Part shown: positions 1 to 6,019 of the stretch, one piece after another
Layout of the letters: every line of letters begins with the position of its first letter
Numbering within the stretch: position 1 is the stretch's first letter
Source: C00003060 sp964502635
GTDB taxonomy: Bacteria; Desulfobacterota; Desulfobacteria; Desulfobacterales; C00003060
Direction: 5' to 3'
DNA: 12,848 bases
NCBI GenBank assembly: GCA_964502635.1
Contig: CAZCXI010000085.1
Location: forward strand, 1-12,848
Translations under genes and position numbers: made by a program
Notes under the pieces: generated by a model
What the model saw: the letters and a program-made list of their open reading frames with translations, nothing else
What the model was told of the DNA's origin: nothing
Databases searched by the model: none

Positions 1-52
1 CAGCGTTCCTTACGGTCGAAGATTCCCTGTAGCTTGCTACAGGGAGCTTCAA
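1..52 (-). repeat. REP-like hairpin element, partial, cut by window start
   Basis: These 52 bases match the reverse complement of 5303-5354 at 50 of 52 positions by direct reading. The core is a hairpin with arms CCCTGTAGC and GCTACAGGG, flanked by TTCCTTACGG on one side and GAGCTTCAA on the other. It is one half of the two-hairpin element that is complete at 5303-5422. The missing half would lie to the left of the window. REP elements of this kind are often moved by RAYT transposases, but no such gene is here. Confidence 0.85.
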
Positions 53-70
53 TTTCCGGATGGGCACAGT

Positions 71-276
71 TGATGAACTCATAAAAAGTGTTTGCGAACG
101 ATATTGAGCATTTTGGGAGACAGGCCCTTGACATATTTCCCGACACGTCGGGATTTGAGGGCGGTAGCCCGAGTTGAGCGCAGAGATTCCCTGCATGTTA
201 GCATTTTAGCTGAAGGTCTCAAGGGCCCCCAAGATGTTCACGGAGTGAGTAAAATCGACTTTTTACGAAACCATCA
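71..276. mobile_element. Foldback (MITE-like) element, family A, copy 1
   Basis: This roughly 206-bp imperfect palindrome has ends TGATGAACTCATAAAAAGT on the left and, read in reverse complement, TGATGGTTTCGTAAAAAGT on the right. A second copy at 8781-8973 shares long blocks, including TTGCGAACGATATTGAGCAT near the left end, TTAGCATTTTAGCTGAA in the interior, and the entire right end from GAGTGAGTAAAATCGACTTT onward. The interiors differ: this copy has a CCCGACACGTCGGG hairpin in its left half. It has no credible coding content. A non-autonomous element is the likely reading; no target duplication is clear. Confidence 0.75.
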
Positions 277-707
277 CCAGTTAGTCTGTTTTTTTGGTGG
301 AAGACGTGATATATTTCAATAATTTCATTTTTTTAAGGCCTCAGACCTTGACACCACGAGCAACAAGGTGGTATGGATAAAATATTAATGGTTCGCCCTT
401 GCCAGTATGGGGCCCACCCGCAGGCCATGGGGACAAGGGGTTGTTTCGTTTGAGTCATGAACAAAGTAGTAGAAGCCCCACCCTGGGGAAAGAGCCTTGA
501 TGTAAATTTTTTTCTTGTCAACGACCTCGTGCAGATGTAAGCGTGTTTTCTGACCGGTCAGCGGCCTGACATGATGTGGTACATATCATAACGAGCCAAG
601 GCAAGCAAAGCATTTCCCCTGTTCCCATCGGCGCTTTCAAATGGGGACCCGCGCTATGTGTTTGGCGGGGCGGCCAGCAAGGCAAGCGTTCGTCGCGGTA
701 ATCATCG
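277..707. other. Long non-coding leader upstream of the receiver gene
   Basis: I see no credible gene in this stretch. The short reading frames lack ribosome binding sites and recognisable protein character. One perfect 12-bp palindrome, CTGACCGGTCAG, lies near 550-565 and could be an operator, though nothing else supports that. No convincing sigma-70 or sigma-54 promoter could be placed. The promoter of the receiver gene is presumably in here. Confidence 0.4.
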
Positions 708-717
708 AAAGGAGGAA
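708..717 (+). promoter_or_regulatory. Shine-Dalgarno site of the receiver gene
   Basis: AAAGGAGGAA sits just upstream of the ATG at 721. This selects 721 over the longer in-frame ATG at 658, whose extra residues look nothing like a receiver domain. Confidence 0.85.
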
Positions 718-720
718 GAA

Positions 721-1152
721 ATGTCCAAGAAAATATTGATTGTCGATGATGAGCGGGATGTCATTTCCTTTCTCAGTGCCATCCTTGAAGAGAACGGTTA
801 TACCAGCATCAGTGCCAAAGACGGCATGGAGGGGCTGGAGCTATTGCGTAAGGAGAGCCCCGACTTGGTCTTGCTCGATTTGATGATGCCAAAGAAGAGC
901 GGTATTACCATGTTCCAGGAGTTGAGAAAAGACCCGGAAATGAGCAATACCCCCGTGGTTGTGGTGACAGGTGTCTCTGAGGTAACGGGCGTGGACTTCA
1001 GAAACTTCATGTACAAACAACCCGTTCGGGATGAGAAAAAATTTGTTGAAACGACTGGATTGACCCAGTATACAGTGCCGGATGGTTATGTTGAAAAACC
1101 GATCGACCCGGATGAGCTAATCAAAGTCGTCAAACATGCCCTGAAGGAATAA
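721..1152 (+). CDS. Stand-alone response regulator receiver protein
   Basis: This is a 143-residue CheY-like receiver with no output domain. Visible hallmarks are the acidic pair D9-D10 after the first strand (ILIVDDE), the phospho-acceptor D53 in LVLLDLMMP, the switch threonine T83 in VVVTG, and the lysine of the YVEKP motif at about K126. In an ordinary receiver about 20 residues separate the threonine and lysine strands. Here there are about 42, so a roughly 20-residue insertion (about 92-118, with FRNFMYKQPVRDEKKFVE) lies around helix 4, a usual partner-contact face. No histidine kinase is adjacent, so the phosphodonor is unknown. Nearby genes are a UspA protein and a sigma-54 activator, which suggests but does not show a shared stress or redox circuit. 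The start is set by the AAAGGAGG at 708. Confidence 0.93.
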   Translation: MSKKILIVDDERDVISFLSAILEENGYTSISAKDGMEGLELLRKESPDLVLLDLMMPKKSGITMFQELRKDPEMSNTPVVVVTGVSEVTGVDFRNFMYKQPVRDEKKFVETTGLTQYTVPDGYVEKPIDPDELIKVVKHALKE

Positions 1153-1382
1153 AATCAGATTCCTTCCCACCTTGACAACCGTTCATGGTCTCCGGGATGG
1201 GTTGCCATGAAGCAAAAAGGGCATCCCCGTTTGAGGCCTTATGACAGGCGGGTCACTGGCTGATTTCTGTCTATAGGTTGACGCACCCTTCCCAGGTCAA
1301 CTTTGTCCAGGTTCGACTGAAAAATCGCACCTCGCTCTCACCAATACGCTCAGACAGTCATAGAAGCTTGAAGGATTGTCTT
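1153..1382. other. Intergenic gap between convergent genes
   Basis: This stretch separates the 3' ends of the receiver gene (+) and the UspA pseudogene (-). I found no GC-rich hairpin followed by a T-run on either strand and no coding content. Confidence 0.4.
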
Positions 1383-1860
1383 TCAACCCACGACAAGCAC
1401 GGCGATATCATGTGAAGATTGAAACACTTTATTGGTAACACTTCCGGAAAAGAACTTCCTGACGCCCGTCAACCCCCGCCTGCCTACCACAATGGTATCG
1501 TATTTCCCCCGCCCGGCCTCTTTTAAGATGTCCCTGGCGATGCCCGCCTGCTTCTTGCGCAGCCTGATAGAAACATTCTTGGAAGGAAAGCCCGCTTTGA
1601 TCAGGGGTTTTTTGGCCTCTTCCATAAACCCTTGTACGGCCGATTTCTTCGCCTGCTCTATGGTGCAAAATGCCTTTATGTTCTCTCGAAGCACGGGTGC
1701 GACAGAGGGGCCATCCAATCCGCACGCATCGGTTGCCTCCGACAACACGCTAAACATTGTGACCGTGGGTGGCATCGCGGTTCAGGTGTTTTGCCACATA
1801 CCTCACCGCCTTTAAGGCATCCTTTGAACTATCCAACGCCAGCAAAATCTTGTTTCCCAT
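1383..1860 (-). pseudogene. Universal stress protein (UspA family), single-base frameshift
   Basis: Two overlapping minus-strand frames together make one UspA protein. The first begins at the ATG at 1860-1858, behind the strong ribosome site AGGAAAGGAGAAG, and reads MGNKILLALDSSKDALKAVRYV before hitting a TAG at 1752-1750. The second carries the rest from about 1763 to the TGA at 1385-1383. Removing one G of the GG at 1763-1764 joins them as NRDATH-VTMFSVL, giving about 158 residues, which is normal for the family. The C-terminal nucleotide-binding pattern G-x2-G-x9-G-(S/T) is present in VVGRRGLTGVRKFFSGSVT, so the ancestor was of the ATP-binding type. Everything else looks well conserved, so the lesion is recent or is a sequencing or assembly error. 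A programmed slip is unlikely because there is no obvious slippery run. It is transcribed divergently from the regulator at 2035. Confidence 0.85.
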
Positions 1861-2034
1861 CGGTCTTCTCCTTTCCTCGATCCGGCTGCAACAGACCATC
1901 TTATGACAACCCTTCTCACTGCTTTCTGCCAATGAGGCGTCACACGTGTCAAGGTCAAAGCACCTGTCTTATACAAGGTGGCGGGTGTGTGTTCCTTTGC
2001 GCGTCTCCGGTTGATTTAACCATCGTTATGTCAT

Positions 2035-3465
2035 ATGTTATTCGCAGATTCTTCTGGTAGCTACGTGTCCTTGAACCCTCACCAAGACCCAGCACAAGTG
2101 GCCGTGAAAGAAACTTCTGTGCACCGAACAATCTTTGATAGTGTACCCATGGGGATTTTTACCGTGGATACCGCCTGGAGGATTACCTTCTTTAACAGAG
2201 AAGCGGAGAAGATCACCGGATTCACACGGACGCAGGCCCTGAAGTGCAGGTGTCATGAGATCTTCCGGACAAACCTCTGTCACACCGGCTGTTATCTTAG
2301 AAAAGCCCTGGAGACCGGGAAAAATATCGTCAAGGTAAGAAACACGATCCTAACCAAGAGCAACGCAGAGGTTCCCGTCTCCATCACGGCCGCCGTATTA
2401 CGAGACCATACAGGGAAGGTTTGGGGAGGTGTGGAATCGTTTCTGGACGACACTGGCCGGGTGGCCCTGGAAAAGAGGATCGAAGAATCCTACGTGCTTG
2501 GTGATATCATCGGCAAGGACGAAAAAATGGTCAAACTCTTTGATATCCTTCCCGTCGTAGCCGAGTCGGGTGCATCCATTCTCATTTTGGGTGAGACCGG
2601 TACCGGAAAGGACTTGTTGGCCAGAGCGATTCACAATATGAGCCTACACAGGGCAGGCCCTTTTATCAAGGTCAACTGTGCCGCCCTGCCCGATAACCTC
2701 CTGGAGTCGGAACTCTTTGGGTACAAGAAGGGGGCCTTTACTGACGCCAAACGAGATAAGCCCGGAAGGTTTCAGTTGGCTGAAGGGGGCACGATCTTCT
2801 TGGATGAGATCGGTGACCTGTCGCAGAGTTTGCAGGCCAAGCTCCTTCAGGTGTCGGACGAAAAGGAGTTTTACCCCTTGGGATCTAGGCACCCCGTCAA
2901 GGTTGACGTGCGGGTGGTCGCCTCTACCAACAAGAATCTGTCAAGGATGGTACGAAATGGAACCTTCCGGGAGGACCTCTATTTCCGCTTGAAGGTCATC
3001 GAACTCAGACTGCCGCCCTTGAGGGAACGGCTCTCCGATATTCCCCTGCTGATTGACCATTTTGTGTCGGAGATAGGGTACAGCCTTGGGAAAGAGATGT
3101 GTGGCATTGGCCCTGATGCCATGAACATCCTTTTAAACTATCCCTACCCTGGCAATGTCCGAGAGCTGAAAAATATCGTCGAACACGCCCTGACCCTTTG
3201 TCAAGGAGACATGATTCTCAAAAACGCCCTTCCTGGAAGCCTCCTGGGTCCCGAGACAAAGGGCGTGCTATCTTTTGTCCCACCCCTGGACTCACCCGGC
3301 GTCTCCACCGACCCCTTGTTGGCTAAAGAGAGAGCGGGCATCTTGGAAGCCCTCGCTACCCATGGGTGGAATCGCCAGATGACCGCAAAAGCCCTTCATA
3401 TCAATCGGACCACGCTCTGGCGTAAGATGAAAAAACACGGCCTTGCTTCTGGCGAAAGAAGGTGA
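2035..3465 (+). CDS. Sigma-54-dependent regulator: Cys-rich PAS, AAA+, Fis-type HTH
   Basis: This 476-residue enhancer-binding protein activates RNA polymerase holding sigma-54, using ATP hydrolysis. Domains in order are a PAS sensor (about 30-145), the AAA+ ATPase (about 155-390) and a Fis-type helix-turn-helix (about 432-470). Visible motifs are Walker A GETGTGKD (186-193), GAFTDA (233-238) in place of the usual GAFTGA sigma-54 contact loop, Walker B TIFLDE (253-258), arginine-finger region FREDLYFRLK (311-320) and PGNVRELKN (372-380). The PAS domain has a cysteine cluster, C71, C73, C82 and C86, in CRCHEIFRTNLCHTGC. This suggests metal, Fe-S or thiol redox sensing, which is an inference. 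There is no receiver domain, so control is by the PAS ligand rather than phosphorylation. No strong ribosome site precedes the ATG at 2035; a downstream start at GTG 2104 would still keep the PAS domain. Targets may include the genes that follow, but no sigma-54 promoter could be placed. Confidence 0.93.
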   Translation: MLFADSSGSYVSLNPHQDPAQVAVKETSVHRTIFDSVPMGIFTVDTAWRITFFNREAEKITGFTRTQALKCRCHEIFRTNLCHTGCYLRKALETGKNIVKVRNTILTKSNAEVPVSITAAVLRDHTGKVWGGVESFLDDTGRVALEKRIEESYVLGDIIGKDEKMVKLFDILPVVAESGASILILGETGTGKDLLARAIHNMSLHRAGPFIKVNCAALPDNLLESELFGYKKGAFTDAKRDKPGRFQLAEGGTIFLDEIGDLSQSLQAKLLQVSDEKEFYPLGSRHPVKVDVRVVASTNKNLSRMVRNGTFREDLYFRLKVIELRLPPLRERLSDIPLLIDHFVSEIGYSLGKEMCGIGPDAMNILLNYPYPGNVRELKNIVEHALTLCQGDMILKNALPGSLLGPETKGVLSFVPPLDSPGVSTDPLLAKERAGILEALATHGWNRQMTAKALHINRTTLWRKMKKHGLASGERR

Positions 3466-3521
3466 GAGCTTTCAAAGAAGTTCTTTAAGGCCTTCCGGGA
3501 AGACAGGTTCGTTGCCGTTTT

Positions 3522-3535
3522 GCAACATGTGTTGC
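3522..3535. promoter_or_regulatory. Perfect inverted repeat, candidate activator site
   Basis: GCAACA-TG-TGTTGC is a perfect dyad in the 270-bp gap after the sigma-54 activator gene and about 200 bp ahead of the NifX-like gene. Fis-type helix-turn-helix activators bind dyads of about this size as upstream enhancer sites. The assignment to the neighbouring activator is inference. Confidence 0.4.
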
Positions 3536-3565
3536 GGCCTACCTCAACAGCCATTAACTGTCTGT

Positions 3566-3601
3566 AATCACATAATTAACTGAAACTACTTCAATGTGAT
3601 T
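3566..3601. promoter_or_regulatory. Spaced inverted repeat upstream of NifX-like gene
   Basis: AATCACAT at 3566-3573 is repeated in inverse as ATGTGATT at 3594-3601, with 20 bp between. It lies in an AT-rich stretch of the leader of the NifX-like gene. It could be a paired operator or a hairpin in the transcript. Confidence 0.35.
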
Positions 3602-3735
3602 TGTTTCATATCTGCAACTCTTGGGGGCGATTGCGGTGAGCTGCCATCTTCCTTCTTGTTACATATGTTATTGTAATGATTATGTTCTTCCCTCACGAGA
3701 CGAAAATGGTATGGTCTTTGCAAGCTGAAAAGAAT

Positions 3736-4191
3736 ATGAGCATCAACATCGCGCTTTGCCAGCTACATGATCGGGTCGCACCACGTTTCGACCAGTGTGC
3801 CGAGATCATATTGATCTCCATGGGTGACGATGGAACCGTCACAGACAAGAAAGTTCTCCCTATCACCCCGTTGAAACTGATGGAGGTGGGCAGGCTTCTG
3901 ACACGGCTGAAAACCAGGGCATTAATCTGCGGGGGGATCAAGCAGGACTGTCAAGAAGCGTTTAGAAGGGCCAACATTGAAGTGATCGATAATGTCATCG
4001 GAAATGTTGAGCCCGTGGTGATGCGCTACATGCGCGGCCAACTGAACCGGGGAGATATTATACCGGACATGGCTTTGAACCGTGGGGAAGGAACACGGGA
4101 AGGAGGTAATTCGTCCAGCACCGGCCCCACGAAAGGCTTGGGTGGCGCAAAAAAGGAGGAGGCTTCCACTGATCATATCCGCTACGCCTGA
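3736..4191 (+). CDS. NifX/NifB-domain (dinitrogenase FeMo-cofactor family) protein
   Basis: This 151-residue protein has its start placed at ATG 3736 because the family begins right at this strand (here SINIALCQLHDRVAPRFDQC). The longer in-frame ATG at 3676 would add 20 residues with no family character. The ribosome site is weak (GAAAAG). The conserved features are VAPRFD near residues 14-19, the ALICGGI strand at 62-68, and a short helix ending in a conserved hydrophobic strand (IEVIDNVIG). Family members bind Fe-S or Fe-Mo precursor clusters or stay uncharacterised; C8, C21, C65 and C72 are available here. Residues about 112-151 are a low-complexity Gly/Ser/Lys-rich tail. No nif structural genes are in the window, and the neighbours are a redox-type regulator and UspA proteins. 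A cluster-binding accessory protein outside nitrogen fixation is the likeliest role. Confidence 0.85.
   Translation: MSINIALCQLHDRVAPRFDQCAEIILISMGDDGTVTDKKVLPITPLKLMEVGRLLTRLKTRALICGGIKQDCQEAFRRANIEVIDNVIGNVEPVVMRYMRGQLNRGDIIPDMALNRGEGTREGGNSSSTGPTKGLGGAKKEEASTDHIRYA
4155..4162 (+). promoter_or_regulatory. Strong Shine-Dalgarno site without an ATG
   Basis: GGAGGAGG, preceded by a run of A, is a near-ideal ribosome site inside the last codons of the NifX-like gene. Six bases downstream is a CTG (4169), then ATC and ATA, with no ATG, GTG or TTG. The frame stays open to 4327. Confidence 0.45.
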
Positions 4192-4327
4192 TGAGGCTCT
4201 CGCCAAGAGGGGCGGCCGCATGATCTTTCTTTCAAAAAACGATCGGATTTCCGGCACCTGGAATTCCTTGATCAGCTTTTTGAAAGCCGAGGGGAGGCTC
4301 ACTGATTTAGGGGGTGAAAACCAATGA
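4169..4327 (+). CDS. Possible small protein, coupled between NifX-like and Usp genes
   Basis: An open frame overlaps the end of the NifX-like gene and ends in TGA at 4325-4327, sharing ATGA with the start of the next gene at 4324. That is a typical coupling arrangement. The frame is open from a GTG at 4082, but the best ribosome site (4155-4162) points to a CTG at 4169, giving about 52 residues. An ATG at 4220 would give 36 residues (MIFLSKNDRISGTWNSL...). I recognise no family. The predicted product has one short amphipathic stretch, with no signal or membrane segment. It may be a real translated linker ORF, a remnant, or chance. Confidence 0.3.
   Translation: MIISATPDEALAKRGGRMIFLSKNDRISGTWNSLISFLKAEGRLTDLGGENQ
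4309..4317 (+). promoter_or_regulatory. Shine-Dalgarno site of the zinc-ribbon Usp gene
   Basis: AGGGGGTGA lies 6 bases before the ATG at 4324 and supports this start over the ATG at 4333. Confidence 0.7.
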
Positions 4328-4989
4328 AAAAAATGGACCTTAGAATCATTCGAGATATGTGTGAAACACCATACCTATGTGTGAAATGCAACAAGCAACT
4401 GTGCGCCATGGTCGATCGGGGCAACGACTATGAGTGCATTGTTGACAAGCACCATTCCACACCTGAAGGCCTTGTATGTGAGGCCTGTTATGCCGCTGAA
4501 AAAGAAGGAAGGATCACTGAGCCCTATCGAAAAAAAATATTGTTGGCCGTTGATGGATCCGACGGGTCATTGGAGGCGGTCCGCCACGTAGCCAACGACG
4601 TGTCCGCAAGACGAGCATATGTGCTCTTGTTGCACGTGGAGACACAAGGAAAACAAACTCACAGCGATGCGGGAACCCATCCTCTCTTCCGTGAACAGGC
4701 CGCCGACATAGTCGAGTTGGACGGAATACGAAGACGTGCCATGCAAGCGTTCATGGACCGAGCGCGTCAAATCCTCCTTGATGCCGGCTTTCCCGAAGAA
4801 GCGGTCAGGGCGGAGATTCGTGAAAAGCAGGCCGGCGTTGTCGCCGATATTGTGAAGGAGTCCCGAGAAGGCTATACGACGATTGTCGTGGGGCGGAAAG
4901 GCCGTAGCAGATTAAGAGATGCGGTCCTCGGCAATGTGACCGCACGGCTTCTTCAAAGGAAGGTGGATATCCCCGTCTGGGTCGTTTGA
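4324..4989 (+). CDS. UspA-family protein with N-terminal cysteine-rich module
   Basis: This 221-residue protein has two parts. Residues 1-68 hold seven cysteines (C13, C19, C22, C27, C38, C52, C55), including CVKC at 19-22 and CEAC at 52-55, the layout of a zinc ribbon or other metal-binding knuckle. Residues about 69-221 are a universal stress protein domain starting KKILLAVDGSDGSLEAV. The nucleotide-loop pattern reads G190-RK-G193-x9-G203 followed by Asn, where ATP-binding members have Ser or Thr, so binding may be altered. It ends IPVWVV, a usual UspA terminus. It is likely cytosolic and dimeric by family knowledge. It lies downstream of the NifX-like gene and a possible small ORF, with an ATGA overlap, so it is probably in the same transcript. 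Fusion of a Cys-rich module to UspA fits the Cys-rich PAS of the nearby regulator. Confidence 0.9.
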   Translation: MKKMDLRIIRDMCETPYLCVKCNKQLCAMVDRGNDYECIVDKHHSTPEGLVCEACYAAEKEGRITEPYRKKILLAVDGSDGSLEAVRHVANDVSARRAYVLLLHVETQGKQTHSDAGTHPLFREQAADIVELDGIRRRAMQAFMDRARQILLDAGFPEEAVRAEIREKQAGVVADIVKESREGYTTIVVGRKGRSRLRDAVLGNVTARLLQRKVDIPVWVV

Positions 4990-5002
4990 GCCATCATGGC
5001 TC
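4988..5002 (+). other. Short perfect hairpin at the Usp stop codon
   Basis: GAGCCA-TCA-TGGCTC forms a 6-bp stem starting within the TGA. There is no following T-run, so it is not a standard terminator. It might stabilise the 3' end. Confidence 0.3.
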
Positions 5003-5155
5003 TGGAACGCCTTGACCACGCCGCAGCCATCGTAAAGGCCACGGCCTTGCAGTACTATTGGGTGGTCTTTCCGGCATCCGTATGCTCAGAGCATCAGAGA
5101 TCTTTTGAGGAGTTTCAGTGCCTCTTCCCTCAATAGTAAGCACGGGCGCTATATT
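5003..5155. other. Intergenic, no supported gene
   Basis: A 46-codon frame runs from ATG 4997 to TAG 5137 (MALERLDHAAAIVKATALQ...), but it has no ribosome site and no recognisable relatives. I treat this stretch as non-coding. Confidence 0.3.
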
Positions 5156-5268
5156 TGACCGGCCTGCTTGCCGCAAGCCCTGATCTTTAGCCGGGGGTAA
5201 GGGAAGCTCTATGAAAAGGGCCTAATATCTTACCGGAAATCCCCGACCTCTGAGCGGGGAGTTTCACT
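5156..5268 (+). repeat. Two-hairpin REP-like repeat, family B, copy 1
   Basis: About 113 bp resemble 12485-12600. Shared blocks are TGACCGGCCTGCT near the left end, CCGCAAGCCC, GGGAAGCTCTAT or its variant, and CTTACCGG before the second hairpin. The second hairpin here has arms TCCCCG and CGGGGA. Its flanks, CTTACCGG and GTTTCACT, match the layout of the hairpin at 1-52, so both families may be related. Confidence 0.75.
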
Positions 5269-5302
5269 CTAAAGCAAGCAGGCCCTGCCCCACCATTGGC
5301 TA

Positions 5303-5422
5303 TTGAAGCTCCCCGTAGTAAGCTACAGGGAATCTTCGACCGTAAGGAACGCTGACTTTTTTTGGATACGCTCGCTAACCCCGCAGCAAGCTACGGGGAA
5401 TGCGCTCGCTTTTGCGGTTCAA
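5303..5422 (+). repeat. Complete 120-bp two-hairpin REP-like element
   Basis: This composite has a first hairpin at 5303-5354 (CCCCGTAG ... CTACAGGG), a 17-bp spacer containing a T-run, and a second hairpin at 5372-5422 (CCCCGCAGC ... GCTACGGGG). The first half matches the reverse complement of 1-52 (50 of 52) and the second matches the reverse complement of 12798-12848 (50 of 51). It is the only complete copy in the window and shows the order of the parts. Confidence 0.85.
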
Positions 5423-5486
5423 TCGCCTATCGATCACTCACCGTTCGGCATCCCATGTCAACGTTCATTCCGGAAACGGTCCAAGT

Positions 5487-5515
5487 TTGACATTTTACCC
5501 TCACGGTGATAAAAT
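5487..5515 (+). promoter_or_regulatory. Near-consensus sigma-70 promoter
   Basis: The sequence has TTGACA (5487-5492), exactly 17 bp, then TAAAAT (5510-5515). Transcription would start at about 5522, followed 20 nt later by a C/G hairpin and a T-run. No gene starts close by; rpsU begins 250 bp downstream. It could make a short RNA, feed an attenuated rpsU leader, or belong to an old mobile element. Confidence 0.6.
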
Positions 5516-5540
5516 ACAAACAAATGGCCAATGGGTTGAG

Positions 5541-5565
5541 TTGCCCCACTGCAAGGGGTTTTTTT
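5541..5565 (+). terminator. Weak intrinsic terminator-like hairpin
   Basis: CCCC (5544-5547) pairs with GGGG (5555-5558), followed by seven T. The stem is only 4 bp. A competing TTGC/GCAA pairing (5541-5544 with 5551-5554) is possible. It lies about 20-45 nt downstream of the start expected for the 5487 promoter. Confidence 0.4.
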
Positions 5566-5651
5566 AGGCTGTCTGCTTTATAGCTGAAAGCGTGAGGCAC
5601 ACCCACACCTGTCCGGGAATAACACCTTGGTACGGTCAAAAAATCCCCTTG
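5552..5651. repeat. Roughly 100-bp unit bounded by 14-bp inverted repeats
   Basis: CAAGGGGTTTTTTT at 5552-5565 is matched in inverse by AAAAAATCCCCTTG at 5638-5651, with one mismatch. The pair would fold 5552-5651 into one long arm and would compete with the CCCC/GGGG hairpin at 5541. It is either a small foldback element or a structured leader upstream of rpsU. Confidence 0.45.
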
Positions 5652-5677
5652 TTCGAAAAAGCGTTTTGCTTTATATT
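5649..5677 (+). promoter_or_regulatory. Candidate sigma-70 promoter of rpsU
   Basis: The sequence has TTGTTC (5649-5654), 17 bp, then TATATT (5672-5677), in the AT-rich stretch about 90 bp before the rpsU start. The -10 is good; the -35 matches only in TTG. Confidence 0.45.
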
Positions 5678-5770
5678 GATCATATTATTCAAGTATAGGA
5701 ATACATAGCCACACTAACATCCAGGTTTGCCAGGCTTCTCCACAAACCCAGCGATGCAAAGAAAGGGGAG

Positions 5771-5998
5771 ATGGACTTGAGGGAGTTTAGTAGCTTAGAA
5801 GTTAAAGTCGTTGATAACGACCTTGAAAGGGCCATGAAAGTCCTGAAAAAAAAGATACAAAATGATGGCCTGTTCCGACGACTGAAGCTCAAGAAGAGCT
5901 ACGAAAAACCGAGCGAATACCGCCGTCGAAAACGTCGAGAGAGCGAAAGGAGGCAGAGAATAGCTCGCTTGAAAAGTCGCAGGTACGCCCAGGGGTAG
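5771..5998 (+). CDS. rpsU: 30S ribosomal protein S21
   Basis: This 75-residue, highly basic protein joins the small-subunit platform, where S21 helps mRNA binding during initiation. The family signature is clear: VKVVDNDLERAMKVLKKKI at 11-29, then DGLFRRLKL and YEKPSEYRRRKRRE, with an Arg/Lys-rich helical tail. The start at ATG 5771 follows AAGAAAGGGGAG. It gives about nine extra residues (MDLREFSSL) before the usual family start; no closer start codon exists in frame, so the extension is probably real. The gene stands alone, not in the rpsU-dnaG-rpoD arrangement of enterobacteria, and ends in its own strong terminator. Confidence 0.96.
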   Translation: MDLREFSSLEVKVVDNDLERAMKVLKKKIQNDGLFRRLKLKKSYEKPSEYRRRKRRESERRQRIARLKSRRYAQG

Positions 5999-6019
5999 CT
6001 CATTGCTGTTTGTCACCTG

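Noticed and set aside
92..322. 76-codon open frame over the first repeat
   Set aside because: It lies almost wholly inside foldback element copy A1, has no ribosome site, and the same frame is not kept in copy A2.
333..521. Minus-strand open frame in the receiver gene leader
   Set aside because: No ribosome site, unusual Cys/Pro-rich composition and no family character; treated as chance.
1432..2060. Plus-strand frames opposite the UspA pseudogene
   Set aside because: They are antisense shadows of a gene whose motifs are clear on the minus strand.
3621..3635. Possible sigma-54 promoter TTGGGGGCGATTGC before the NifX-like gene
   Set aside because: Only 8 bases separate the GG and GC elements, whereas 10 are required.
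4997..5137. 46-codon frame just after the zinc-ribbon UspA gene
   Set aside because: No ribosome site and no recognisable similarity; too short to support alone.
5156..5422. Clustered hairpin repeats as a CRISPR array
   Set aside because: The repeats are few, unequal, palindromic and not regularly spaced; no cas genes are present.
5541..5565. The C4/G4 hairpin as a strong terminator
   Set aside because: The stem is just 4 bp and has competing pairings, so it is listed as weak.
5427..5639. 70-codon minus-strand frame between the REP element and rpsU
   Set aside because: It crosses the promoter, hairpin and inverted repeat on the other strand and has no ribosome site. It may be a mobile-element remnant, but the sequence alone does not show that.
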